DNA of 64,000 nt from Pardosa pseudoannulata (GCA_032207245.1 CM063501.1:87658808-87722807); one strand, 5' to 3'. Counted from the first letter of the stretch, positions 23,928 through 36,004 are shown. Notes: generated by a model from the sequence alone, not told the origin. Program-made: numbers and translations.

Positions 23928-23962
23928 AATATTCCAGCACTAAATTTTAGTGCTGGAATATT
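23928..23962. repeat. Near-perfect palindrome
   Basis: 17-nt arms (AATATTCCAGCACTAAA) around a single central T. Short hairpin; no function assigned. Confidence 0.7.
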
Positions 23963-24472
23963 TATGTTTCATTATTAATATTTATGTATTATATTAATAA
24001 ATATTGTTGGCATTACAAAGAGAAAAAGTAAGTCATTATATAATTTAATTATTTGTAAAGAGAAAAAGGAGTGAGAAAACAAGATCTGTGTCCGAAAAAA
24101 ATCTTTTTTAAAATTGGAATCCTTTAATTGTTTGAACTTTTTCTCACTTATTAAACTACACTTAAAATTAAATAAAAGTATTCATCTTTAATTCTGAAAG
24201 CATAGAATTTATGATTTACCTACCAAAACGAAATTAAATATTTGATCGTTTTCTGCAATTAAACAATGAAATATTAAAAAAAATATTAAGAAAAAAAGGT
24301 AAGATGAACAGGCAAATTATATAAAAATAGTTTTCTCAATTCTTTTATAAGCTGCAAGCCAAAGATATTTTAATAAATAAATTGGTGTTGTTTGACCAAT
24401 ATACCATCGTTTTTTATTCACAAATTTCATAACTTTTTATAGAACAATGAAAGTTTTATCTATTTCCGACAG

Positions 24473-24695
24473 ATGGCAGCACAAATACCTGGGTCAGCGG
24501 CATTTTGAAAACATCCAGGAGTTCCAGACGGTGTGTGGAATTCTTCAAGAGTCGTTTGACAAGAAGAATCTCAACAGTAACAAAACAGCATTTTGTAGAA
24601 CAGTCAGTCCGCATCGAACACCTGTTACTATCAACAACTGATTCAGACTCCGCTCATAGGATGATTCAAAATGTTAAAACCGAGTTCTGATTTCC
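24473..24695 (+). CDS. Candidate host exon (terminal coding exon)
   Basis: A 223-bp island of clearly higher GC than its surroundings is bounded by a good acceptor (TATCTATTTCCGACAG, AG at 24471-24472) and a consensus donor (GTAAGTAG at 24696). In the frame whose first full codon is GGC (24475), it is open for about 72 codons: GSTNTWVSGILKTSRSSRR, CVEFFKSRLTRRIS, then FVEQSVRIEHLLL and MIQNVKTEF, then TGA at 24688-24690. The stop lies 5 bases before the donor, so the 3'UTR would be spliced, within the range that escapes nonsense-mediated decay. The Ser/Arg-rich basic peptide could be a cytoplasmic tail, but I recognise no family. It could also be an unrecognised TE fragment. Confidence 0.4.
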
Positions 24696-27600
24696 GTAAG
24701 TAGAATATTTCTTGTTTTTCTTTTATTTGTTAGTTTTTTATAGGTTTTTTTTATTTCTCTTAGTAGCTTTTATTTTATTTTTCTTTATTGTTTTCGGTGT
24801 GATATGTATGTAAAGGTATGATTTTCGCTTCAACCTTTTTTCTTTTGGTGAAATATTTTTTTCCCTCCTGTCTGTAGGATCAAGGAAGGAGCGGAAAAAT
24901 AAGTGTTTTGTTACGCAATGCCATAAGCAAAACTATTGTAGTCTCTTATTAAGATTCCGTTTTTTTTTAGGAAATATGATTTATCACTTTCTTAATGGAA
25001 TTAATATTGATTTATTGGAAGATTAGAAAATGTAAAAAATCTTTTTAGGTAGTTTTAATATTTTATGAACATTGATATAAAATTGAAATAAAAACATCAA
25101 TTAAATTGTTTTTTCGCATGCCTTTACTTACTAGTACAAAAAATCCTCGATATCACCAAAACTGTGGATGCATTTTATTAAATAATTTCCGTACATTTAA
25201 GGGGATACGGTACCCAGATATAGGCAGACTATCGAATTTTTAAACATGCTTTAAAAATATTGTTAAAATTTTTCTTGATTTGAAATTGTTCTAATCTTAT
25301 TTCTTGATTGCAAAATTTGAAATCTCTATTAGCAGTATTGTAAAAGTTATCCACGTATATGATTTAATTTCCTTAACAAATGGAAACTGTAAACGACTTT
25401 TTCTTTATGTTTGTTTTTTTCCGTATTCAATGCATTAAAAAATACTAAGATTTTTTTGTGTTTGAGATACAAGTGTTAAATTTTTTTACGAAGGTTTTCT
25501 GTAGTGTATAGAATAATACTGTGAAGGGTATAACAATCAATTGCTTATTTATTCTTTCTTAAAAAAATCTACAAGTATAGTAAAAAAAAAACCCAGTCAA
25601 ACTTCATTGCTTTTTCTTTAAGTAAAATAAATTATAAAATTTAATTTTAGAGACATCTAAAAATCCATTCACAGTCTTCTGTAAAGAGCTTTGATAAATC
25701 TTAAAAACATTTTTTGAAATAAACATATAAAATACTTGTAAAAAGTCAAATGATTTTTTTAAAAAACTTAAATTTTTAAATTTTAATGGATTTTAATCAA
25801 CAGCTTTATGAATTTAATATATTTTTAATTGGATCCTAAAATGCGCAAAGATTACAATGTGTAATGTAAATAGGGTACCGTGTTTCCATAAATTTAGAAT
25901 CATGAAACCAAGTCTTTCAGTTTATTGCGCATTATTCGCGGGATATTATAACAGCTGATAAGAAAAATTGGATTTTGCGCCTTTGTGCATTGGCCTTGGA
26001 AGCTAAATAAAATCTCGTTTGAACTTCACTTTTTTCCATTACATTTTTGAGAAAAGAAGAGAAGATTAAAGTTTTTTAGAATAATCTTTCAGAAAAATAG
26101 CATTTTTTTTTCAAAACAAAATACGCAAGACTGAGCTTGTCTACTAGCTTTGTCACCTTTACAATGCGAGGTTAAATATATGCTATTAACATTCTGGTAT
26201 TATGTAAGCATTCGTGATGAGAACCAGATCCATTGAAAAGTAAATGTACTGGATGAGTTTCGTTGTAAGTTTTTATTTATCGAACATAATTAAAAAGTAG
26301 CTTCTAATTTTAAAGAATAAAAGCGTGTAAGATTAGTCAAAGATGATACTTCTTATAAAAAAGATACATTTGTTTGAGACGTTTATCTCTCAGAAAATTT
26401 AAAAATTATCCGCTGTGTCAGAGCGGGTTTTTCATACGGTTCTTATATATCAATAATTTTTCTTTCTACTATATATATATATTTTTTTTTCAACTAAAAA
26501 TCAAATTTAGTTAAATTTATGTACATATAACACTGCTAGTTAAATAAACTTTTGACTACCATTTATTTTGTGAAAAAAATGTTTTTTTTTTTTTAACTTT
26601 AACGTTATTGAATGTACGAAATGCTTCGATTCAAGTCGTTTTTCCAGATCTTAGATAATGTTTTAAATGACTCTTTCTAAATCTGACTTAATGATTTAAA
26701 ATCTCTCTTTAAGCTATACGATTTAATTAATTTTTGACTTTCAATTTGTATGCAACGTACACAGCAAGTTTGGTCTATAGCTTAAATTAATCATTTGAAC
26801 TAAATTGTTTTCCATATTTTTTGTAAAAGTATAGGCCTTTTTCTCTGTTTTTTAATACTGATAAACTTTAAAGTTTAACATAGGATAAAATCATTTACTT
26901 AAAAAGTTCAATTCCTTTTAATCCAGAAAAAAAAGGACACTCGAAAGAATCTTCTAAACTGAGCTAATTTTGACAGACGATAATATTAAAATATATATAA
27001 TGTTTTATTAAAATTTTTAAAATGCACTTTATTTTACTTAAATTTTAGCGCTGTTTAATTGTAGATTAACGTTAATCTTGGAAAGTAAAGAAAAATTCCG
27101 AACTGCTGTCAACTTTTTCAGGAAATAAAAGTTCTTTCAGCCGAAACATTATCTTCGAGTTGATTATAGCGAATAATAGTTTTTTCATTTCGTCAACGGA
27201 CAGGACGTTGGCACTTGTCATTAATGTCATTCATACGAAGCGAGACACGATGAAGAGGAGACAATTGGGTCATTAAGGTTGGAAAGAATTCTCCTTGAAG
27301 GTTATAATAAAGTTCTGGGTAAATGGCATAAAATGAATTAATTATGCGTACCCTATATTCGACCGATTTAAATGGTGTAAGATTTTATATCTTCGCCGTA
27401 TGCAGCTGATGTTTCAAATAGCAGTATTTAATTAAAAAATTTTGAAAATTTTGATGATCGATTAATGAAATCGAGAATTTTTTTCCTCTCTCTACCTGGT
27501 TTACTCCCAGTAAACGTTGCTATTTATAATGTACAAACTTTAAATTAGGTTATTTATCAATGCACTTTTAAATCTCGGCAAAAAACTATTGCAAACTGGG

Positions 27601-27720
27601 TATCTCATATGATTTGGAAATCATTTTAAAAGGTTTTCTTCACATCACCATTAACCTTGTATCCTATTAGTGGAATAAACGTTAAAGTATATATTATATG
27701 ACTTTACAGAGTCTTAGTTC
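24696..27720. other. AT-rich unannotated stretch
   Basis: About 3 kb of T- and A-run-rich DNA with no open frame of note and no resolved TE ends. A slightly more complex patch at 27100-27420 has no identifiable content. Confidence 0.4.
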
Positions 27721-27724
27721 AGAA

Positions 27725-27827
27725 TGGGATTGAGCCCCATCTCCCTTTCCTACCCAAATTCTAGAGTTTTGCATTTTAATAAGGAAATAAATGTACATAT
27801 TCAAATATCTATCTATCTATCTATATC

Positions 27828-27890
<63 letters not shown>

Positions 27891-28060
27891 CTGCATGCCT
27901 AATCAAAATTTAATTAAAAAAAAATTTACTTTTATTTACTTTTTATTACTTGTATTTATTTTTTGAAATTTCATTATTTTAGCTATAGTTTTAAAGCTAA
28001 AATAATGGGATTACTGGCTTTGACCCTGCGGCATAATATTCTAAAGTAATTCTTCTAGTG
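27725..28060. repeat. Dispersed repeat family M, copy 2, with (TCTA)n(TA)n
   Basis: Collinear with 23275-23580 (GAGCCCCATCTCCC, AAATTCTAGAG, GCATTTTAATAAGG, CTGCATGCCTAATCAAAATT), with a (TCTA)n(TA)n microsatellite at 27806-27886 inside it. Confidence 0.5.
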
Positions 28061-29288
28061 AATCGATCAGATTCAAAATTTGATGCAAATCATCGATTTG
28101 ATTAAACATGCCAAATCTCTCCCAAGAAGCTCAGTGATGAGCAATTTTTTTTTTGCTTGGGGAAGGGGGCGGCATGTTTGGAATTTGCATGCAGTCCCAA
28201 AATCACTAGGACCAACCCTCTTTAAAAATCCGTAAACAAAAATTTAAATTTTTCTTTCAAAATCTTTTCTGCAACAAACTTAAAAATAAAATTTTTTAAG
28301 CATATTTTTTTATAATTGTATCCGAATTTATTCCTGCTAGTTTCTTTTTTTCTTTTTTGTTTATTTATTTTAGCATAGGCAATTTTTTTAAAATTATTTT
28401 TAATAAAAACTCTCACAACTATACTTTCCATGTATAAAATTAAATAATATTTATTGAAGTTTTTGCAAAGAAAAAAATCAAAAATGGTTTTAAATTATCT
28501 TTTTTTAACATTGACACTGAAAATTTCTCAACTACTGTTTCAAAATCTGTGATCTCTTTTGCCCGCTTGAGTCTTGATTCCCAATTCTCCAGTTACGAGA
28601 TCTGTGCCTTTGTCGACTGAATGTTTTAACATAGTAATTTTTACAATAAAACTTGAAGTCTTAAATTGAAAATTATAGGCAAAATTATAATTGACTATCT
28701 ATTTAGCATTAAAAATGAAAAAATAACACTTCCGAAAGATATACATATATATGCACTATTATCATTAAATCAGAGACCTCTGAAAAGTAGAAAAGATTTT
28801 TCCTTTTTTTAATGACATCCTATGATGTTTAAAATGACAAATGATCACCAATGAACATTTCCTAAGATTCAAAGTTGTTTAAATTTTATATATTGTTTTT
28901 CTTTCATTTGTCCACAATAGCATCTATATTTAAATGTTTACCAATATATAGTTAGCAAAAATAATTCGGACATTAATGGGCTAGGTTCTGAATAAATTGA
29001 AGTTCAGTATAATGAAATATTGTCTTTACACTAGTGCAAATTTTCACTATTCCAATAATAATCTCCTAAAAAATTATTTTTATGTGTTTCAAATACCAAC
29101 AGTAGCGTGTATACATGGTACATGTATAATTATCACTTCGTAATGAAAAGTAACTTTATTTTTAATTTCGCTTTATGAGCTGAAGTACCATTAAAAGTGT
29201 ATCTAAGTTTGCAACCTGGTTTACCGAATTAGTATTCTTATACATTTTTTGTTAATCCTACGATTCGGTCTTGTCTTTAAAAAGTTTA
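28061..29288. other. AT-rich unannotated stretch
   Basis: Nothing I can support on either strand apart from short low-complexity runs. Confidence 0.4.
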
Positions 29289-29292
29289 TTAA

Positions 29293-29491
29293 CACTAAAC
29301 ATACCATATAACGCGTCAAATGACCCATAAGGTATAAGTAAAAAATGCGACGGGAAATGAATTAAAAATTCTTATTCTTTGTGTTTATAATACATAAAAG
29401 TTGACTTTTATGTATTATAAAAGTTGACTCCCATCGCATTTTTTACATATACCTTATGGGTCATTTGACCCGTTATATGGTATGTTTAGTG
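29293..29491. mobile_element. piggyBac-type MITE with TTAA duplications
   Basis: A 199-bp foldback element: the left arm starts CACTAAACATACCATATAAC and the right arm is its complement, ending GGTATGTTTAGTG. Arms are about 65 bp with few mismatches and contain GGGTCATTTGACC-type sequence. TTAA lies on both sides (29289-29292, 29492-29495). The centre has a second small palindrome (ACATAAAAGTTGACTTTTATGT region). TTAA duplications are diagnostic of piggyBac mobilisation. No coding capacity. Confidence 0.85.
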
Positions 29492-29495
29492 TTAA

Positions 29496-30429
29496 CCCAT
29501 GTTCTAGTTCGTAGCATTTTTGGAGTTATTTTGTTTTCACTCATTCGAACTGGCAAACACATATGCATAAATGCGAGCCATAATTTTAAAAAATGTTTTG
29601 TGTACTTGATGATGAGTTAAACTAATGAAACACAATGGATATAACTGAATTTTTACCCGCAATATTTTTTTCATGAAGACATAGTTTAAAAATTTTGAAT
29701 GATTCGTCGCTGGAATCATTTATTTGATAGAACACTTTACCCCCTCAATATCGAAGCACGCATTCATCTGTAATCACCTTAGCAATCAATCAATAAAACT
29801 ATTGATTATAACTAACACTTAAATTGCAGAAAAATATAGAAAGAAGTTTTAAAAGCAGAAATTTCGTAAATGCTGTTAGGTCAGTAATATGTTTTCCCAA
29901 CTAAATTAAAATACGTAATGCACACTTGGAAATACCAGAAGGTAACAGACGAAAATATAGTTCTTTAGAATAATGATGCGCAAACTGTGGATCCCAAACC
30001 CTAGAGCGTTCCGCGCATCTCCCGACTCCGAATACTCCATCCAGGTATCCCCACACTTTCACCCGTCACAAATTCTGAAATTGTCCCCTAAAAATGTTTT
30101 TGTTGGATTAAATAAATTGTTACATTTTTTTAAAACAAAGAAATAAATTATATATAAAGACCGGAAAAAAAGAGGGATATTTGAGACTCTATGGAACATC
30201 AAAACTTTAAAAAATTAGGATAAAAAGATAATTTTCGCACAGTTTATTTGATCAAAATTATTTAAATAGCTCAAGTTTATTTAATCGTAGTAACCTTTAG
30301 AGGTTATGTTTTAAATTCGTTAATTATTATAGCTCAATTATTACAGACTGCAGTACAAAGGGTTAAGAAGCTGCTTTTCAATGCGGCAGATCATTTAACT
30401 AGTATACGGGTTCGTTTCTTAGCATAATT
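29496..30429. other. Unannotated stretch
   Basis: No recognised element. A GC-richer patch at 29990-30070 has no open frame. Confidence 0.35.
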
Positions 30430-30965
30430 GATCGGACAGTCTACCTGAAGATTTTTTTTTGTTTCATGTGTAAAAAGACTATGAGTCTTGTTAGCTGTAG
30501 GGTGGTGGGTTACATTCCATATTGGATTTCGGTAGCTCCATGTTAACCTATGGGGAAATTGTTCTACTTCTGGGCGATTTGACTTTAAAGATTTCTTCCA
30601 ACAAATTTTACCACCTAAAGAAGCGAAAAGTTATTCCGGGTTGTACATGACCTTTTTTTAAGTATATGGTGGTAAAATATCATTATTTGTGTTCAAAGAA
30701 GATTAGATAAAACATTTTCTGAAATAATTTACAATTAAATATATTTTTCTTGCTCTTTTAAATAATTTTTCGCTCTATCACGTGATAAAGTTTCTTTAAA
30801 GAAATCTTTACATGCGAACCGCTCAAATATAGAACCATTTTTCCCAAGTTTATATGGAGCTAGAGAAATACAATATGGCCAGTACCATACCATCTTAAAG
30901 ATCTCTAGAGAAGCATCCTAACGGCCTCCAAAACAAAAAGCGATTGTGAATTTACCCTGTTGTGC
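30430..30965. mobile_element. Foldback/MITE with long imperfect inverted repeats
   Basis: The block 30510-30600 (CATATTGG..GTAGCTCCATGTTAACC..GTAAAGATTTCTT-like) is the approximate complement of 30798-30885 (AAGAAATCTTTACATGCGAAC..GGAGCTAGAGAAATACAATATG). Further pairing includes the outer flanks (GGTGGTGGGTTACATTCC with GGCCAGTACCATACCATC) and the inner TTTTACCACC/GGTGGTAAAA. Most of the 530 bp can fold on itself at about 75-80 percent identity. Exact termini and target duplication are not resolved. Confidence 0.55.
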
Positions 30966-31679
30966 AGATAGGTAAAGGAGAGTTGACTTTTCTTGGACAA
31001 ATGAGATACTATCAGTCTCCAGTATTTGGAATAAAATAACTGAATTTTTTGATGTACGCAGTTTTATCGAAACACTTGTACCGGCTGCCTTGAAATAAGT
31101 TTATTGATTTTTGGTACCAACTGGTCTTCAGGAAACGGAGAAACGTATTTATTTCGAGCAGAAACCAATAAATTTTGAATAGCTGTGACAGATGAAATGG
31201 AATAATAAATTCTAATATACATAGAAAATTGAGTGCATTGTTCGCTCGCGAATTGAGTGATGCCTGTATTGTCAGTTTGAAGAGAACTTCTTAGAATATT
31301 ATTTTAGTCATACACAAGCACACGCATACATATATACAAGTGTATGTGTAAGGCCCAATAAAAAATGCAGCTGTAATTTCAGAATTACGCGGCATTGATG
31401 CGGCTATCAGTTAAATTATTCAGTCGAGTGAGAAAATAACTTCACAGAAGAAAACCCCAAAACTAACTCTTTGAATGGAATATTTAATAAAAATGCTTTA
31501 TTCATATGCGTTGATATAATTACAAGTAAACGATATAGTATCTTTTATAACTTAACATTTCCATAATCATTACTATACTGCAATTATTATATTATAGTTT
31601 ATTAAAATAATGCTTTGTTAATCCAGGATTCGCAAAATTATTTTAAAGTTTGTCTTTGTTTTGTGACTATTTGACTCGA

Positions 31680-32110
31680 TACTGCTCTTTCGCAGTCAAT
31701 AGGATTTTCGTAACACCGAGAACACTTCCTTCGTTTTTCGTGTTTGTCCTGGAAATCTTTGAGATAATGCCTCTGAATTTCAGAATTGGATTACACTAGA
31801 ACTAGAAAATTCTTTTACAGACAATATGATACCTCAGAACTATCCGCCTATCTGGATTATCTTGACGGGTATAATCCGTTTGTGATACGGCGTTCAAGAA
31901 TTCCCTCCGTTGAGATCATCTTCAGGGAGAGGAATTTTTGATCCTGGTTCTGCACCATCTGCAAAACTCCCGATGACAGGACATCAAGACCACAGATTTA
32001 ACCTGTACGGTCTTTGGGAATAGAGGAAGGTGTTAAGAGCACATGTCAACATCAAACCCAGCTTCTTTGGATTCTAGCTCAGCACGCTGACATCTAGGTA
32101 ATCTTGCTTT
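31680..32110 (+). other. GC-elevated island, possible decayed exon
   Basis: Composition rises well above background. A plausible acceptor (AAATTCTTTTACAG, about 31807-31820) precedes a 39-codon open stretch: QYDTSELSAYLDYLDGYNPF, then VIRRSRIPSVEIIF, ending TGA near 31940. An overlapping frame is open for EFPPLRSSSGRGIFDPGSAP and on to NLYGLWE. Two good but conflicting frames suggest a broken gene or a TE remnant. No family recognised. Confidence 0.25.
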
Positions 32111-32503
32111 AACTAGTACTCTCAAGTTTTATTCAGGGATCTTCAAATACTGTATTATCTTGGGCAATACAGCCACATCGATATTCGGATTAGGCATTTA
32201 ATGTGAACCAAACACTCAAAGTAAGCAGATTGATTAATTTTCATGAAAAAGTAAAAGGGGAGGGGAAAAGGAAAGTAAAAAAAAAATGAGATAACAATAA
32301 AATTGTGCAGAAATTTAGAGATTATGCAGATAGCAGTAGGTTATATAGAATTCCCTGTATTATTTTCTATTTAAAATTTAAGAGAGCATGTGTATATATA
32401 ACAAAATGTTCTAAATCGTGTCATGGGTAGGAAAACGGAGATCAACTATAAGTAGCTATACTTATTAAAGATGGCGAAGTTAGGTCCGAGGAAACACACC
32501 GAA

Positions 32504-33695
32504 CAGCCATTACATTATGGCCATCTTATTAATAACATGTAGAACCATCTTTAGCCCTCAATACCGCCAGTACCCAGAGTGGCATTGACTCCACAAGGCG
32601 CTGATAGGTAGTTTGAGGTAACTGGTACCAAGCGCTCACCAACTGGTCATGCAATTCCCGCACATTGCGATGAGGTAGCGTGGCAGCACGAATTTGGTTT
32701 ACTAGGTGGAACCACAAATGGTCTATTAGATTAAAGTCAAGTGAATTTGGAAGCCCAGATATTTCTTGAAAGTCACTGGGATGTTCCTCGAACCCCTCCT
32801 TGACTATTTAACTCTTATGACAGAGTGCATTATCTTGTTGGTAAACCATCCCCTGCTGGAAATACTGTTGTCATGAATGTGTGAATCTGATCTACAACGA
32901 TGTTCACGTAGCGCACAGATATCGGGGATTACTTTATGCAGATTATCGGTCTAATGTGCTTCATGAATACTACATTGCTCACACCATAATATCCCCCACC
33001 AGCTAGTCTTTGTCTACCTGTGCATCCAGGAGCCATGGTTTCGTTTGGAAATTGGCGTATTCGCACACGCCTGTCGGTGTGATGGACCATAAAAGTGATT
33101 CGTCAGACCGTGCAATTCCATACTTCTAATGTCCAATTCCAATGTTTCTTGTCCTATTGTAGACGAATCTGGTGATGACGTGCCCTCGGTATTGGGACAT
33201 GCTTCGGCCTCCGGCTGCGTAGGCCCATACGTAACAATGTATGCTGCACGGTATGTTGAGAAACACTTGTTTGCTACTGTTGTAGATGGCTGTGATTTCG
33301 CCTGTTGTAGATCTTTGATTACGGCGAACAATGCATAACAATCTCCGCTCTCTGGACTCCATGCGACGTGGACGACTCACCGCTGGCCGGCGATTTGTCG
33401 TTTCACTATCTGTACATCACATTCGATGTGTGCTCACAACAAATGCAAGTGAAAAACCCATTAAATGTGCCGTTTCTGATATTGATGCTCCCAGTCGCCG
33501 AGCCATAACGATTGGACTATTATCGAAGTCCTAAAAATCGGTTACTTTTCTCATTATGTCGCAAATCGCACTATGTTTGGTAAGATAATGCATAGCCTTT
33601 TTATATACCCCAACATCAGCCACGCATGCGCTGTGGTTTTTGTTTCTTTGCGAGTCCATTGTTATAAATGGAGGGTGATAATAATGTAATGGCTC
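32504..33695 (-). mobile_element. Decayed Tc1-like transposon
   Basis: The ends are imperfect inverted repeats: CAGCCATTACATTATGG at the left and, read inward from the right, GAGCCATTACATTATTATC. Between them lie minus-strand transposase fragments in several frames. Length (about 1.2 kb) is normal for a Tc1-like element. TA target sites are not cleanly preserved. It belongs to a different family from the 4542-6043 element: terminal repeats and protein both differ. Confidence 0.72.
32529..33534 (-). pseudogene. Tc1-like transposase, heavily broken
   Basis: Reading the minus strand from 33534: an N-terminal segment (SPIVMARRLGASISETAHLM) reaches an early stop. The frame continues with SRPRRMESRERRLLCIVRRN and STTGEITAIYN, the second half of the paired-type DNA-binding region. 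At the far end (32529-32717) the C-terminus is readable as HRNVRELHDQLVSAWYQLP, YQRLVESMPLW and VLAVLRAKDGSTCY, typical Tc1-type ends. The catalytic middle is scrambled by frameshifts and stops. No active product is possible. Confidence 0.75.
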
Positions 33696-33744
33696 TTCTG
33701 TCTTTTTATTCATCGCCCATGTTCTTTCTTTCCAAAACGAAGCC

Positions 33745-33925
33745 GATCGCTGGCCGATTGGTTAGGGCGCTGATCGTCGATATCGGAGTTCGTGGGTTCG
33801 AATCCCACTATGACATGGATGTTCGTAGCCGTTGGGAATCGGCTTTAAACAGTAGGAAACGGTCTCATTAGCCCTCGTGTGCAAAACAGTAGACCGTAGA
33901 GCTCCAAACCAAACCAATCAATCCC
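33745..33925 (+). mobile_element. tRNA-derived SINE, copy e (best preserved)
   Basis: The A box lies in TGGCCGATTGGTTAGGGCGC (33751 on) and the perfect B box in GGGTTCGAATCCC (33794-33806), so an internal RNA polymerase III promoter is present. The body reads GTTCGTAGCCGTTGGGAATC and GGTCTCATTAGCCCTCGTG; the tail is AACAGTAGACCGTAGAGC then CCAAACCAAACC. This copy can serve as the family reference. The head is tRNA-like, but acceptor-stem pairing is lost, so it is not a tRNA gene. Confidence 0.85.
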
Positions 33926-34347
33926 AAAAGGAAGTCCCATATCTTCCCTATGATGTCACGGGTAGAATTGCAGTATGCATTACGTTGTTAAATACAAAAA
34001 AAATATAGCAAAAATCTGATCTTTCGGAGAATGCATTTACTTTTCGTTCTGGAATTATCTAAAGTAACCACCAGAGAACTAGGAAAAAGTTAATTTGTCC
34101 AGATTCTCGGTTAAAGTGCTACCCAGAATATGAAAATTTCAGCACAATAACAGGGATTTTGGAATCCCTTAGAATAATTCGGGTAGACTAATTTGAGTTT
34201 AGACTGTAAATTCTCGTTGGAAGCTCTGTGTTCCTTTATTACTAAAAAACTGACGTCATGTTTAAATTTGAATAGACTTAGTATCTTTCCTGTAGTTTTT
34301 TACTTAATGTCTTAGATTCTAATTTTATTTATTTACTTTGCTCCATG

Positions 34348-34351
<4 letters not shown>

Positions 34352-34413
<62 letters not shown>
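34352..34413. repeat. (TA)n microsatellite
   Basis: About 31 TA units, ending in ACACACAT. Confidence 0.98.
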
Positions 34414-34420
<7 letters not shown>

Positions 34421-34546
34421 GTACAAAATAAGCGTATAAGTTGTGGTACAAATGTAATACTGGCTCTTTTAACACATGTGTTGTGGTACCAATTTTGTAC
34501 AAGTTCTTGGAAAATACCGTAGATATTAAAATCATAAACATATATA

Positions 34547-34550
<4 letters not shown>

Positions 34551-34581
<31 letters not shown>
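34551..34581. repeat. (TA)n microsatellite
   Basis: About 15 TA units. Confidence 0.97.
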
Positions 34582-34585
<4 letters not shown>

Positions 34586-34673
34586 TCACGCATATTTCTT
34601 CTGTCGGCATGTATGCTTTGTATGTGAGAAGGTAAAAATATCTATGCATAAACTTAGATTGTGAATGTATTAA

Positions 34674-35350
34674 AATGCAAGGAGAGAGAGACGGGAAACG
34701 TACAATATTGAATCAAGAGTTCATAGTGTGAATTTATTCCGTGTATAAATAATAATGCTGTATATCTCGAAAAAAAAGTCTAGGTATTTAGAAACTTCTA
34801 GATAAAATGCTTACATCTAAAAAAGAAAAACTTGAGAAATTTGTTTATGCGTGGTAATAAAATGTGTTAGCCTCCCATATATATTTATTTCTATTTCAGA
34901 ATTTTCTTTATTTTGTAGCTGCTTTTCGAATCCTTGAATGGGTTCTTATAGCCGTTAGGAATTAACTGGTAAGTTCCGATATTCCTTGTAGCACTCAAAA
35001 GAAGTCAAATCAAAATAGAAAGGATATCTAAGCTATCCCTCTTCGGTTTCCTTCTGTATGCGCTTCACACGGAAACTACTTAATAACAATGAAGATTTAT
35101 TATTTATTTATTTATTTTATTTCTTTTGAAATTAACTTCAGCTATCCTTTTTTTAAATTTGAATTAGTTTTTTCTTTTAATTACTGTTTTATCTTCTTTT
35201 CCGTACTTTTCCCGCATTTTTTCTGTATTGGGCAAGTAAACGTAGGGTCTCGATGAACTTGTCAGTTTAATAGGAAAAAAGTTTCCTTTCTGTAAACGAT
35301 TCCAAAATTTTATAATTATACCAATGATACTTTATAAAAATAATTGAACT
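34674..35350. other. Unannotated stretch
   Basis: No supported feature. Confidence 0.35.
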
Positions 35351-35353
35351 TAG

Positions 35354-35409
35354 AAAAGCATATAACTGTTCAAATAATTTAAAAAATATTTGAACAGTTA
35401 TATGCTTTT
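35354..35409. repeat. Perfect 23-bp-arm hairpin
   Basis: Left arm 35354-35376 (starts AAAAGCATATAACTG) is exactly complementary to 35387-35409, with a 10-nt A/T loop. It could be a tiny MITE, a template-switch product or, if transcribed, a small RNA precursor; no further evidence. Confidence 0.8.
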
Positions 35410-35709
35410 GGTTCGAGAAAATATAATTTACTTTTCCCAACTGATCGCAATCGAGAAACACGTCGATCACACCCCAATCAAATTGTGGATGACTATTTTA
35501 TTCCATCGCTAACGGCGTTATTGTTTGAAAAAGTGTTCAATATGTGGTATGACTGGTTTTTTTTATTTGTTCATGCGTTGTCTTTCTTTAAATAATCATG
35601 CTCTCCCCCTTAAAAAAGTTTTCCCGTTAGTCCGTGCTATGGTAAATCGTCATATATAATTCTTTTATTCCTTTAAATCATATTTCTTAAAAACCAGGGT
35701 CGAAAAATG

Positions 35710-35870
35710 ACCGCATGGGTAAAGAGCTGCTTTTCAGTACCGGAGTTTCCAGGCTCCATTCGATCTGTTGGCATGGATGTTCGGAATTGGCTTTAAGCTG
35801 TAGGTCCTGTTTCAGTAGCCCTCATGAAGCAAAAAATTCGACCGTAGTGCTCCATACCTCACCAAACCCA
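35710..35870 (+). mobile_element. tRNA-derived SINE, copy f
   Basis: Head CCGCATGGGTAAAGAGCTGC with spacer TTCAGTACCGGAGTTTCC, a degenerate B box (GGCTCCATTCGATC), body GGCTTTAAGCTGTAGGTCC, and tail CGACCGTAGTGCTCC. Older than copy e. Confidence 0.65.
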
Positions 35871-36004
35871 TAAGGTCATGATGAAAGTTAAATGTAAATC
35901 TGTTGTTCTTTTTATAATGATAATTCGTTTTAGTTTAGAAATGGCTTATATTGTTACTATAATGTAATTTAGAAACTAATTTGAATTTTGAATTAAATAC
36001 AATC

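Noticed and set aside
33745..33810. tRNA gene
   Set aside because: Good A and B boxes, but no intact acceptor stem, and the sequence continues into the same body as other SINE copies.
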